Origin: Actinomycetes bacterium
GTDB taxonomy: Bacteria; Actinomycetota; Thermoleophilia; Gaiellales; Gaiellaceae
NCBI GenBank assembly: GCA_025964395.1
Contig: JAOPYY010000039.1
Span: forward strand, 1 to 46,010
Reading direction: 5' to 3'
DNA: 46,010 nucleotides
Made by a program: the position numbers and the translations under genes. Below, one piece after another: positions 32,124 to 40,463 of the stretch (positions are counted from its first letter, which is position 1; every line of letters starts with the position of its first letter). The notes under the pieces are model-generated. The model saw only the letters and a program-made list of their open reading frames with translations, did not search any database and was not told the DNA's origin.

Positions 32124-32438
32124 GTGCCTGAGGAGACGACAGACGTCGCCGCCCTCTTTGCGCGGCTGAAGGAAGAGATCAGGGCGGCGGGCCCCCGCGG
32201 CTCCGATGTCACGCCCGCGCAGGTCCGGCTGTCGGTGCGCGACCAGGCGGAGCGGCTGTGGCCGATCTCGGCCGAGCGTCCGATCGTCGGCAAGGGCGGC
32301 CCGTTGAAGGCGTTCCTGCGCCGCTTCATGCGGTGGTACGTGGAGCCAGCGTTCGCCGACCAGCGCGCGTTCAACGACGCGGTGCTGAAGCTGATCGACG
32401 ACCTCGACGAACGCATTAAGCGACTAGAGACCAAATGA
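32124..32438 (+). CDS. Small conserved-looking protein of a polysaccharide operon (104 aa)
   Basis: No enzyme domain is visible. The chain is charged and helical: VAALFARLKEEIRAAG near the start, RLWPISAERPIVGKGGPLKA in the middle, then FLRRFMRWYVEPAFADQRAF and a final amphipathic helix, DAVLKLIDDLDERIKRLE. In my recollection the LWP-x-SAERP...RWYVEP segment occurs as an N-terminal extension in methyltransferases or glycosyltransferases of actinobacterial glycan loci; here it stands alone. It may be a membrane-surface adaptor or partner of the GT4 enzyme encoded next, to which it is coupled by an ATGA overlap. The GTG start is supported by TACACT 7 bases upstream. Function unknown. Confidence 0.75.
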   Translation: MPEETTDVAALFARLKEEIRAAGPRGSDVTPAQVRLSVRDQAERLWPISAERPIVGKGGPLKAFLRRFMRWYVEPAFADQRAFNDAVLKLIDDLDERIKRLETK

Positions 32439-33454
32439 GGATTGCCGTCGCGGCGCCGCAGGTGCCGTTCGTGCGCGGCGGCGCCGAGCTGATGGCGGAG
32501 GACCTCGTCACCGCCCTGCGCGACCGGGGGCACGAGGCCGAGCTCGTGACCGTGCCGTTCAAGTGGTATCCCGGCACGCGCGTCCTCGACCAGGCGTTCC
32601 TCTGGCGGCTCGTCGACCTCACCGAGTCCGACGGCCGGCCGATCGACCGCGTGATCGCGACGAAGTTCCCGGCGTACGCCGTGCGCCACCCGAACAAGGT
32701 TGCGTGGGTGCTGCACCAGTTCCGACAGGCCTACGACTACGACCGAACCGAGCTCGGTCAGTTCTCCGAATCGCCCGAGGACCGCGCGACGCGCGCCGCG
32801 ATTGAGCGGCTCGATGCAGTCGCGCTCGGGGAGGCGCGCAAGGTCTTTGCGACCTCGCGCAACGTCGCCGACCGACTGCGGCGCTTCAACGGGATCGCCG
32901 CGGATGTCCTGCCGCACCCGCCGCAGGCGCTCCCGTATCGGACGGGCGAGTCCGAGGGCTTCGTGCTCTCGGTGAACAGGCTCGACCGCGCGAAGCGGAT
33001 CGACTTGCTGATCGAAGCGGCGAAGCGCGAGCCGTCGCTGCGCGTTGTGATCACGGGCGAAGGCCCGGACCGTGAACGTCTGGAGTCGCTCGCCTCGGGG
33101 CTGAACGGGCAGGTCGAGTTCGTCGGCCGCGTCGACGACGAGCGCCTCGCCGATCTCTACTCGCGTTCGCTCGCGGTGTACTACGCGCCGCTCGACGAGG
33201 ACTTCGGAATGGTTCCCTACGAAGCGTTCCTCTCCGGCAAGCCGGTCGTGACCACGGTCGACGCAGGCGGCCCGCTCGAGGTCGTGCACGATCACGAGAC
33301 GGGCGTCGTCGTCGCGCCCGATGCTGCGGAGATTGCGCGCGCCGCCGTCTACCTCGGCGAGCATGCGGACGACGCGAAGGCGTGGGGCAACGCCGGCAAG
33401 GCGATCGCCGAGCGCGTGACCTGGGACGCGTGCATCGACGCACTCCTGTCGTGA
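32435..33454 (+). CDS. GT4 glycosyltransferase (339 aa)
   Basis: GT-B enzyme with APQVPFVRGGAELMAEDLV, where RGGAE is the acceptor-side loop, KVAWVLHQFRQAYDYDRTEL in the N-terminal domain, LSVNRLDRAKRIDLLIEAAK opening the donor domain, and PLDEDFGMVPYEAFLSGKPV as the donor site with an E-x7-E-like spacing. The HQFRQAYDYDRTE segment is common in WbaZ-like mannosyltransferases. Both ends overlap neighbours by four bases (ATGA before, GTGA after), so it is tightly coupled in the long plus-strand operon. The donor sugar is unknown. Confidence 0.88.
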   Translation: MRIAVAAPQVPFVRGGAELMAEDLVTALRDRGHEAELVTVPFKWYPGTRVLDQAFLWRLVDLTESDGRPIDRVIATKFPAYAVRHPNKVAWVLHQFRQAYDYDRTELGQFSESPEDRATRAAIERLDAVALGEARKVFATSRNVADRLRRFNGIAADVLPHPPQALPYRTGESEGFVLSVNRLDRAKRIDLLIEAAKREPSLRVVITGEGPDRERLESLASGLNGQVEFVGRVDDERLADLYSRSLAVYYAPLDEDFGMVPYEAFLSGKPVVTTVDAGGPLEVVHDHETGVVVAPDAAEIARAAVYLGEHADDAKAWGNAGKAIAERVTWDACIDALLS

Positions 33455-34662
33455 AGGTCGCCTACTACTCGCCGCTGCCGCCGTCGCGCTCCGGGATCGC
33501 CGACTACTCGACGTTGCTCTTGCCCGCACTGCGCGAGCGCATCGACGTCGTCGTCGCCGAGCAGGGCAAGCGCGCGCCTCACGCAGACGTCGCGCTCTAC
33601 CACATCGGCAACGATCCGGATGCGCACGGCTGGATCCTCGATGCGCTGAACGAACGGCCCGGCGTCGTCGTGCTCCACGAGTACGTGCTGCACCACCTGA
33701 TCGCAGGAACGACGATCGGCCGCGGCAACGGTCGCGCCTATCTCGACGCAATGGAGCGCGAGCTCGGGGTCGCCGGCCGGCTGCTCGGTCTCGGCGTGCT
33801 CGACAACCTGCTGCCGCTGCTCTGGGAGACGCAGCCCGAACGCTTCCCCCTCTCGGGCGTCGTGCTCGACAAGGCGACGGGACTGATCGTCCACTCGAAC
33901 TACGTTGCCGAGCGCGCGCGCGCCGCCGCGTACGAGGGGCCGCTTTGGCGCATCCCGCACCCTGTCTGGCCGATGGCGGCTGTCGAGCCCGCGACCGACG
34001 TCAGCGGCGACCCGCTCATCGGGTGCTTCGGCTTCCTGAACATGAACAAGCGCATCCCGCAGCTGCTCGAAGCGTTCGCGTCCTACCGTCGTGCGCGGCC
34101 CAGTGCGCGGCTCTTGCTAGTCGGTGGGTCCGGCGAACGCTTTGACGTCGAGCGCCGGCTCGAGCGACTCGGGCTGACCGAGGGCGTCGAGCGCATCGAC
34201 TATGTCCCCGAGGAGCGCATGTGGTCGCTGATGGCCGCGTGCGACGTGCTCGTCAACTTGCGCTACCCAACGATGGGCGAGACGTCGGGGTCGGTTGTTC
34301 GCGCGCTGTCACTCGGGAAGCCGCTCGTCGTCTCCGATGTCGGCTGGTTCACCGAGCTGCCGGATGACGCTGTGCTCAAGGTCCCGGTCGACGACTACGA
34401 GGTGGCCACGATCGAAGCGGCGCTCACCGTGGCCGTCGAGCACGGTGCAACGCTCGGCGCCGCCGCGCGCGCCTACGTCGAGCGCGAGCACTCGCTGCCG
34501 CACACGGCCGATGCGTATGCGCGCGCGCTCGAGGCCGCGGCCGGCGGCGAAGCCGTGAACGATGCCGTGCTGCTACGGATCGCCGACGCCGCAGCCGAGG
34601 TCGGCATCGACGACGTGTCCGCGCTTGCGCAAGGCGCGCGCGAGTCCGGGATCCTGGCATGA
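33451..34662 (+). CDS. GT4-like glycosyltransferase (403 aa)
   Basis: N-terminal KVAYYSPLPPSRSGIADYST is a frequent opening of one GT4 subgroup, with the SGIADYS loop in the acceptor position. VVLHEYVLHHLIAG and GLIVHSNYVAERARAAAYEG follow; the donor domain starts IGCFGFLNMNKRIPQLLEAF, and the donor site reads RYPTMGETSGSVVRALSLGKP, where the second Glu is replaced by Arg. An additional helical tail of about 35 residues (ending DDVSALAQGARESGILA) follows the normal end of the fold. GTG 33451 overlaps the upstream stop as GTGA; the frame open to 33382 lies inside the upstream gene. Likely active, but the donor is unknown. Confidence 0.85.
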   Translation: MKVAYYSPLPPSRSGIADYSTLLLPALRERIDVVVAEQGKRAPHADVALYHIGNDPDAHGWILDALNERPGVVVLHEYVLHHLIAGTTIGRGNGRAYLDAMERELGVAGRLLGLGVLDNLLPLLWETQPERFPLSGVVLDKATGLIVHSNYVAERARAAAYEGPLWRIPHPVWPMAAVEPATDVSGDPLIGCFGFLNMNKRIPQLLEAFASYRRARPSARLLLVGGSGERFDVERRLERLGLTEGVERIDYVPEERMWSLMAACDVLVNLRYPTMGETSGSVVRALSLGKPLVVSDVGWFTELPDDAVLKVPVDDYEVATIEAALTVAVEHGATLGAAARAYVEREHSLPHTADAYARALEAAAGGEAVNDAVLLRIADAAAEVGIDDVSALAQGARESGILA

Positions 34663-36758
34663 GGGCCCTCGGCGCGCGACTGCGCGCCGAGTCGCTCCCG
34701 ACGTGGGTGTGGCTCTCTGCGATCGTCCTCGTGTCGGCGCTCGTCCGGATGCTGCTCGCGCGTCGAGTAGTTGCGCCGTGGATCATGGTGGACGAGATCG
34801 TCTACTCGGAGCTCGCGAAGTCCTTCGCGGATCAAGGACGCTTCCTCATTCGCGGTGTGCCGAGTGGTGGATACGGCTTTGTCTATCCGCTGCTGATCGC
34901 TCCCGCGTTCCGGCTCTTTGCGAACGTGCCGACCGCGTACGCCGTCGCGAAGGGGATCAACGCCGTCGTCATGTCGCTGGCCGCGGTGCCCACGTACTTC
35001 CTGGCACGGCGTCTTCTCCCGCGTGCGTCGTCGCTCGGAGTAGCCGCGCTCGCCGTGCTGATCCCTTCGATGCTCTACACCGGGACGCTGATGACGGAGA
35101 ACGCGTTCTATCCGTTGTTCGTCGTCGCCTGCCTCGCACTCGTCCTGATGCTCGAGCGGCCAACCCCGTTGCGGCAACTTGCCGTGCTCGCAGTCTGCGG
35201 GGTGTGCTTCGCGACGCGCGCTCAGGCTTTGGCGCTCTTCGGCGCCGCCGTTGTCGCTCCGGTCCTGCACGGCTGGATAGAGCGGGACCTGCGCCTGCGC
35301 CTCCGCAGGTACTGGGTGCTCTACGGAGCCGTCGCTCTTGTCGCCGTGCTCGCGCTCGCGGCGACCGTCGCGCGAGGACGATCGCCCTTGGCACTGCTTG
35401 GCGCCTACCGCGCAGCGACCGGCCCGGGCTACTCCGTGTCGGAGATCGCTCACTACGTCCTCTGGCACGTGGCGGAGCTCGACCTCTACGTCGGCATCGT
35501 CGGGTTCGCCGCGCTGCTTGCCCTCTGGATCGCGCCGCGTGCCGCGTCCCCTGCCGCGCGCGCGTTCGCCGCGGCATCGCTGCCTGTCGTTGTGTTCCTG
35601 CTGGCGGAGGTCGCGGCGTTCGCGTCCCGTCAGTCGCTCCGGATCGAGGAACGGAACGACTTCTACCTCGCACCGCTCGCACTCGTCACCCTTTTCGGAC
35701 TGGGGACCGACAACGTGATCCCGCGTGTGCGTCGCGCAGTCATCCCTGCTGCGCTCATTGCAGGCGTGCTTCCGGGCGTGATCCCGTTCGGCAGGTTCGT
35801 AAACACGTCGGTCGTTTCCGACACGCTCGGCCTGCTCCCCTGGTGGTGGTTGCAAGACCAGGGGATTCACTTCGGTCCACTCCGGCTCGTCGCGCTGGCG
35901 CTCGGCCTCGTCGCAGCTCTTGCGTTCGTGACGCTGCCGCGCCGTTATTTGCTCGCCTTCGTGGGCGCGACAGCGGTGTACTTCGTGCTCACGGGGCTCG
36001 TTGCCGAAAACGGTCGGCACGGTGTGCACCAGGCGTCTGTCGGTGGGCTGTGGGCCGGCATCCGTGTCGCGCACTACGACTGGATCGATCGTCGCGTCAG
36101 CCGAGACGCACACGTTGCGTTCCTCTGGCACTACGCGGGCGAGACCCGTCCGCTCTGGAACAACGAGTTCTTCAATCGAAGTATCGGCAGCGTCTACACG
36201 CTCGACGGCCCGGACCCGGCGGACGGCGGGCTTCCCGAGACGCCGGTCCGCGAACGGCGTGACGGCACCCTCGTCACCGCGAACGGCGTGACACCTCACG
36301 TGCAGTACGCCGTCTCATACACGGACATTGCGGGCAAGCTGCTTGCACACGATCCCGGGATCGGACTTGGCTTGTACCGCGTTGACGGCCCGCTCGTCAT
36401 CCTCACGCGAGTGAAGGGTCTCTACGCAAACGACAGCTGGGCGGGACGGAATGTCAGCTACCGGCGCCTGCAGTGCACCGGCGGCGCGCTCTTGGTGCGG
36501 CTCGGCACCGACGAGAAACTATTCACCGGCGACCAACGTGTCACGGCGCGGGAGAACGGCCGGGTCGTGGCGCGGGTGCGGATTGCGCCGACCAAGCAGC
36601 CTACGCTCCGCGTGCCGCTTCGCCCGAACGCCGCCGGCACGTGCTCGGTGACGTTCACGGCCGCGACAGCTCGTGTGCCGGCCCGACTATTCCCGGCGAG
36701 CGAAGACACCAGGCAGCTTGCCGTCCACTACTACGCGTTCGAGTACGCGGCTCGATGA
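34659..36758 (+). CDS. GT-C-type membrane glycosyltransferase with C-terminal soluble domain (699 aa)
   Basis: About 12 helices. The first extracytoplasmic loop has WIMVDEIVYSELAKSFADQG, matching the Asp-Glu motif of ArnT/PMT-like GT-C enzymes that use polyprenyl-phosphate sugars. The last ~220 residues are soluble and beta-rich, with HYAGETRPLWNNEFFNRSIG near the junction. A similar overall design appears in the gene at 40464-42590. It probably adds a sugar or other decoration to the glycan outside the membrane, with donors supplied by a GT2 synthase such as 23789-24502. ATG 34659 overlaps the upstream stop as ATGA, and the end overlaps the next ATG in the same way. Confidence 0.82.
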   Translation: MRALGARLRAESLPTWVWLSAIVLVSALVRMLLARRVVAPWIMVDEIVYSELAKSFADQGRFLIRGVPSGGYGFVYPLLIAPAFRLFANVPTAYAVAKGINAVVMSLAAVPTYFLARRLLPRASSLGVAALAVLIPSMLYTGTLMTENAFYPLFVVACLALVLMLERPTPLRQLAVLAVCGVCFATRAQALALFGAAVVAPVLHGWIERDLRLRLRRYWVLYGAVALVAVLALAATVARGRSPLALLGAYRAATGPGYSVSEIAHYVLWHVAELDLYVGIVGFAALLALWIAPRAASPAARAFAAASLPVVVFLLAEVAAFASRQSLRIEERNDFYLAPLALVTLFGLGTDNVIPRVRRAVIPAALIAGVLPGVIPFGRFVNTSVVSDTLGLLPWWWLQDQGIHFGPLRLVALALGLVAALAFVTLPRRYLLAFVGATAVYFVLTGLVAENGRHGVHQASVGGLWAGIRVAHYDWIDRRVSRDAHVAFLWHYAGETRPLWNNEFFNRSIGSVYTLDGPDPADGGLPETPVRERRDGTLVTANGVTPHVQYAVSYTDIAGKLLAHDPGIGLGLYRVDGPLVILTRVKGLYANDSWAGRNVSYRRLQCTGGALLVRLGTDEKLFTGDQRVTARENGRVVARVRIAPTKQPTLRVPLRPNAAGTCSVTFTAATARVPARLFPASEDTRQLAVHYYAFEYAAR

Positions 36759-37831
36759 GAATCGCGTTCGACGTCAGCCCGCTGTCGCACGAGCGGACGG
36801 GCGTGAACAACTACATCCGCGGCTCGCTCGCCGGACTCGCCGAAGCTGCTCGCCCGCTCGGGCACGAAATCGTCGCGTTCGCGCCGACGTCCCCGACCGG
36901 CAAGCGCGTGATCCCGGAGGCGCTCGCCGGGATCGACGTCGAGACGAAACTCGTCAGGCTCCCAGGCGCGCACTACTGGCGCACCGCCTGGTCGATGCTC
37001 GGATACCCGCCGGCCGAGCGCTTCATCGGCAAGTTGGACGCGCTCCACTTCAGCGACTGGATGTACCCGCCGCAGATGCGCGGCGTCCGCGCGACCACGA
37101 TCCACGACGTCGTGCCGCTGCACCATCCCCAGTGGACGACGAAGCGCACGCGCTCGATGCACGGTCGCAAGTACCGCAACGCCGCGCTGACCTGCGATGT
37201 CGTGTTCGCGAACTCCGCGTTCACCGCGGCCGACTTCGCGCGCACGCTCGACTTTCCGCTCGAGCGCGTGCTCGTCGCTCATCCCGGGATCGGAGACGAC
37301 TTCTCGGCCGACGGTCCGGCGGAGGACCTCGGAGGGCCGTACCTCCTCACGGTTGCGACACTCGAGCCGCGCAAGAACCTCGGCACGCTCGTCGACGCGT
37401 TCGCGCTGCTCGCTGACACCGACCTCTCGCTCGTCGTCGTCGGCGGACAGGGCTGGGGTGAGCAGCCGGAGCTCGATCGCCCCGGCATCGTGCGGCTCGG
37501 CCGCGTCTCGGACGAGGAGCTTGCGCGCCTGTACCGGGGCACGCAGGCCGTCGTCTATCCGTCGCGGTTCGAAGGCTTCGGGATGCCGATCACCGAGGCG
37601 ATGGCGTCGGGCGCACCGGTCGTCGTATCCGCCCACGAGTCGATGGACGAGGCCGCGGGCGCCGCCGCCGTCCGCGCCGATCCCGAGAGCCCGCAGGCGA
37701 TCGCCTCCGGGATCCTCGAAGCGATCACGCGCCGTGACGAGTTGCGCGCGAAGGGCATCGAGCACGCGCGCAGGTTCTCGTGGCGTAAGACGGGCGAAGT
37801 CTTCCTCGAGGGGTACGAACGATTCGCGTAG
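36755..37831 (+). CDS. GT4 glycosyltransferase (358 aa)
   Basis: GT-B/GT4 with IAFDVSPLSHERTGVNNYIR (HERTGV acceptor loop), TTIHDVVPLHHPQWTTKRT, VVFANSAFTAADFARTL, LTVATLEPRKNLGTLVDAFA opening the donor domain, and E-x7-E in PSRFEGFGMPITEAMASG-APVVVS. The TLEPRKN motif is typical of mannosyl- and rhamnosyltransferases of surface glycan loci. ATG 36755 overlaps the upstream stop as ATGA; the frame extended to 36473 lies within the upstream gene. The next gene, which resembles it closely in motif order, begins inside its last codons, suggesting an old duplication. The donor is not determinable. Confidence 0.9.
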   Translation: MRIAFDVSPLSHERTGVNNYIRGSLAGLAEAARPLGHEIVAFAPTSPTGKRVIPEALAGIDVETKLVRLPGAHYWRTAWSMLGYPPAERFIGKLDALHFSDWMYPPQMRGVRATTIHDVVPLHHPQWTTKRTRSMHGRKYRNAALTCDVVFANSAFTAADFARTLDFPLERVLVAHPGIGDDFSADGPAEDLGGPYLLTVATLEPRKNLGTLVDAFALLADTDLSLVVVGGQGWGEQPELDRPGIVRLGRVSDEELARLYRGTQAVVYPSRFEGFGMPITEAMASGAPVVVSAHESMDEAAGAAAVRADPESPQAIASGILEAITRRDELRAKGIEHARRFSWRKTGEVFLEGYERFA

Positions 37832-38733
37832 CGCTTGACACGACGCCGCTGCGCCAGACGCGGGCGGGAACGGCGCGCTACGTGCAGGCGCTGCGGGACC
37901 ACCTGGACGTCGTCGAGGTGTCGTATCCCGCGACGTCGCGCCTGCGAACGCTCGCCGCAGACGTCTTGTGGTACCCGCGGCTGCGGGCGGACGCCGACAT
38001 GCTGCACTGCCCGACGTTCCGTGGCCCATTCCGCGCACGGCAGCCGCTCGTCGTCACCGTGCACGATCTCGCGGTGCTGCGGCATCCCGAGTGGTTCAAT
38101 CGCTGGACGTCGACCTACTCGCGTATCGCGGTGCCGCGGGTCGTCGCTGCGGCGACGAGGGTGATCGCCGTCTCCGAGTTCACGAAGCGCGAGCTGATCT
38201 CGCTGCTTGGCGTGCCGGCGGAGCGCATCCACGTGATCCCGAACGGCGTCGAGGATGTCTTTACACCCGACGGGCCGCGTGCGGAGGGCGACTACGTGCT
38301 CGCCGTCGGCACGCTCGAGCCCCGCAAGAATCTCGCGCGGATCGCACAGGCGGTCGACGGCGAGCTGCGGGTCGTCGGCGTGCGCGGCTGGGGCGGCGTC
38401 GACCCACCGCCGAACGTCACGTGGCTCGGCGACGTGAGCGATGACGAGCTGGCGGCGCTGTACCGCGGCGCACGCTGTCTCGTCTACGCCTCGCTCTACG
38501 AAGGGTTCGGCATCCCGGTCGCGGAGGCGCTCGCGTGCGGGTGCCCGATCGTGACGAGCCGCGGTTCCGCGATGGAGGAGATCGTCGGCGAAGAGGCGGC
38601 GTACGTCGACCCGATGAGCGTCGAATCGATTCGCGAGGGGATCGCGCAGGCCAAGCCGCCGACGCCGAGGCGGGTCGCGACCTGGCCCGAGGTCGCCGCG
38701 CGCACACGCGCCGTCTACGAGGAGCTCGCGTGA
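37822..38733 (+). CDS. GT4 glycosyltransferase, probable ATT start (303 aa)
   Basis: GT-B/GT4 with VTVHDLAVLRHPEWFNRWTS, VIAVSEFTKRELISLLGVP, AVGTLEPRKNLARIAQAVDG and E-x7-E in ASLYEGFGIPVAEALACG-CPIVTS. The first recognisable ATG/GTG is at 37882, but upstream in the same frame lies RVALDTTPLRQTRAGTARYV, the expected first strand and acceptor loop (compare RTGVNNY in the preceding gene and RTGEETY in the next). No ATG, GTG or TTG exists in frame before this, so the likely start is ATT 37822, overlapping the previous gene by 10 bases. CTG 37849 or a sequence error are alternatives. Translation is probably coupled to the upstream gene. Confidence 0.8.
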   Translation: MRVALDTTPLRQTRAGTARYVQALRDHLDVVEVSYPATSRLRTLAADVLWYPRLRADADMLHCPTFRGPFRARQPLVVTVHDLAVLRHPEWFNRWTSTYSRIAVPRVVAAATRVIAVSEFTKRELISLLGVPAERIHVIPNGVEDVFTPDGPRAEGDYVLAVGTLEPRKNLARIAQAVDGELRVVGVRGWGGVDPPPNVTWLGDVSDDELAALYRGARCLVYASLYEGFGIPVAEALACGCPIVTSRGSAMEEIVGEEAAYVDPMSVESIREGIAQAKPPTPRRVATWPEVAARTRAVYEELA

Positions 38734-39722
38734 TCCTGATCGACGCCGACGTGCTCGGCCGCAACCGCACGGGCGAGGAGACGTACGTGCTCAACCTCTT
38801 ACGGCAGCTGCCGTTCGTCGCGCCCGACTTGACGTTCGTTGCGGTGACGCGCCATCCCGAGCTCGTGCCCGAGGGTGTCGAGGCGCTCGACCTGCCCGCG
38901 CGTTTCCAGGAGACGCGGATGGCGGTGTCGCTCCCGCGGCTACTGCGCCGGCTGCGCCCCGAGCTTTCGCACTTTCAGCATGCGCTCCCGCTCGGGCTGC
39001 GCGGCCCGAGCGTCGTCACGATCCACGATCTTCACTTCGAGCACGACGCGTCGGTGATGGGGCTGGTCGACCGCTTGACGTTCAAGGCGGTCGTGCCGCG
39101 CGCGGTACGCAAGGCCGATCACGTGCTCGCCGTTTCGGAGCGCACGAAGCGCGACCTCGTCGAGCTCTACGGCGTTCCGCCCGAGAAGGTGACGGTGACG
39201 CCGCATGGCGTCGATCCGGCGTTCGCGCCCGGCGACGGCACGAACGATGGCTACCTGCTGTTCGTCGGCGCCGTGCAGGCACGCAAGGATCCGCTCGCGG
39301 CGCTCGCGGCGGCCGACGCGGTCGGGGTGCCGCTGGTCGTCGTCGGCCCCGAGAAGGAGCCGGAGCTCGCCCGTGAGCTGCGGTCGCGCGGCGCGGACGT
39401 GCGCGGCTGGGTCGAAAAGCCCGAGCTAGCCGAGCTCTATCGCCGCGCCGGCGCGTTTATCTTGCCGTCGCGCTTCGAGGGCTTCGGCGTACCCGTGCTC
39501 GAGGCGATGGCGAGCGGTACGCCGGTCGTGCTCTCCGACGACAAGGCGTTGCGTGAGGTCGCCGGCGACGCGGGCGTCTACGGCGAACTCGCAGACGCCG
39601 TACGGCGCGCGCTCGCCGACCGCGACCGCTATGCGCGCGCCGGGCGGGAGCGTGCCGCGCAGTTCAGCTGGGAGGAGAGTGCACGTCGTACGGCGGACGT
39701 CTACCGGCAGGTGCTCGCATGA
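38730..39722 (+). CDS. GT4 glycosyltransferase (330 aa)
   Basis: It starts at GTG 38730 (VILIDADVLGRNRTGEETYV, with the RTGEETY acceptor loop), overlapping the upstream stop as GTGA. Next come VTIHDLHFEHDASVMGLVDR, VLAVSERTKRDLVELYGVPP, the HGVDPAFAPGDG linker, LLFVGAVQARKDPLAALAAA opening the donor domain, and E-x7-E in PSRFEGFGVPVLEAMASG-TPVVLS. It is the third consecutive GT4 of very similar layout in this operon, consistent with tandem duplication and divergence. The next gene, a GT2, overlaps its stop as ATGA. The donor is unknown. Confidence 0.9.
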   Translation: MILIDADVLGRNRTGEETYVLNLLRQLPFVAPDLTFVAVTRHPELVPEGVEALDLPARFQETRMAVSLPRLLRRLRPELSHFQHALPLGLRGPSVVTIHDLHFEHDASVMGLVDRLTFKAVVPRAVRKADHVLAVSERTKRDLVELYGVPPEKVTVTPHGVDPAFAPGDGTNDGYLLFVGAVQARKDPLAALAAADAVGVPLVVVGPEKEPELARELRSRGADVRGWVEKPELAELYRRAGAFILPSRFEGFGVPVLEAMASGTPVVLSDDKALREVAGDAGVYGELADAVRRALADRDRYARAGRERAAQFSWEESARRTADVYRQVLA

Positions 39723-40459
39723 AGGTCGTCGCGGTCGTCGTCTCTCACGGCCACCCGCGCGAGCTCGAGGAGTCCCTCCCGGTCTTGCGCGAGCAGGTCG
39801 ACGAGCTGGTCGTGATCGCGAACATCCCCGACTCCGTGCCGGGCGGCGTCGAGGCGGTGCACAACGAGCAGCCGTTGGGGTTCGGCGCGAACGTGAACAT
39901 GGGCGCAGCGCTGACGACAGCGGAGCTCGTGCTCTCGGCGAATCCCGACGCCGTCCCGGAGCGTGGCGCTGTCGATGCCCTGCGCGCGTTCATGGCGGAG
40001 CATCCGCGGTGCGGCGTCGCAGGCCCGTGCATGGTCTTTCCCGACGGATCGCCGCAGCCCTCGCGCCGCCGCTTCCCGACGGTGCTGGGAACGATCGTTC
40101 GGCGCACGCCGTTACGCCTTGTCGTGCCGCAGCGCCGCCACTTTCACCTCGACGAGACGCAGCCCACACAACCGGTCGAGACGGACTGGATGCTCGGCGG
40201 CTTCCTGCTCCTCCGCCGCGTGATGCTGGACGAACTCGGTGGATTCGACGAGGGGTTCCGTCTCTACGGCGAGGACATCGACTTGCAGTACCGCGCCATG
40301 CAAGCCGGGTGGGAGCGCTGGTACGTCCCGCAGGCCGTCGTGCGTCACGAGCACAAGGCAGAGACCGACAAGCGGTGGCTGACGCGACGGACGCTGTGGC
40401 ACTGGCGCGGGATTTTTCGCTTCGTGCGCAAGCACCCCGAGCGGCTGCTCGCGCGCTAA
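39719..40459 (+). CDS. Family 2 glycosyltransferase, rhamnosyltransferase-like (246 aa)
   Basis: GT-A/GT2 enzyme: VVSHGHPRELEESLPVLREQ near the N-terminus, LGFGANVNMGAALTTAELVL, SANPDAVPERGAVDALRAF with the metal-binding acidic motif, DWMLGGFLLLRRVMLDELGG and FDEGFRLYGEDIDLQYRAMQ with the GEDxD-type catalytic region. This order is typical of WbbL-like rhamnosyltransferases, though the substrate is not proven. It is the last gene of the plus-strand operon starting at 32124. The TAA stop lies 4 bases from the stop of the convergent GT-C gene. The upstream start overlaps the previous gene as ATGA. Confidence 0.9.
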   Translation: MKVVAVVVSHGHPRELEESLPVLREQVDELVVIANIPDSVPGGVEAVHNEQPLGFGANVNMGAALTTAELVLSANPDAVPERGAVDALRAFMAEHPRCGVAGPCMVFPDGSPQPSRRRFPTVLGTIVRRTPLRLVVPQRRHFHLDETQPTQPVETDWMLGGFLLLRRVMLDELGGFDEGFRLYGEDIDLQYRAMQAGWERWYVPQAVVRHEHKAETDKRWLTRRTLWHWRGIFRFVRKHPERLLAR

Positions 40460-40463
40460 GGCT

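Noticed and set aside
31892-33751. Minus-strand open frame of 619 codons opposite the GT4 genes
   Set aside because: Low-complexity Arg-rich reading with no motifs; the plus-strand genes have full GT4 signatures.
34473-36299. Minus-strand open frame of 608 codons opposite the GT-C gene
   Set aside because: Composition of charged residues typical of antisense reading of a hydrophobic GC-rich gene; no recognisable domain.
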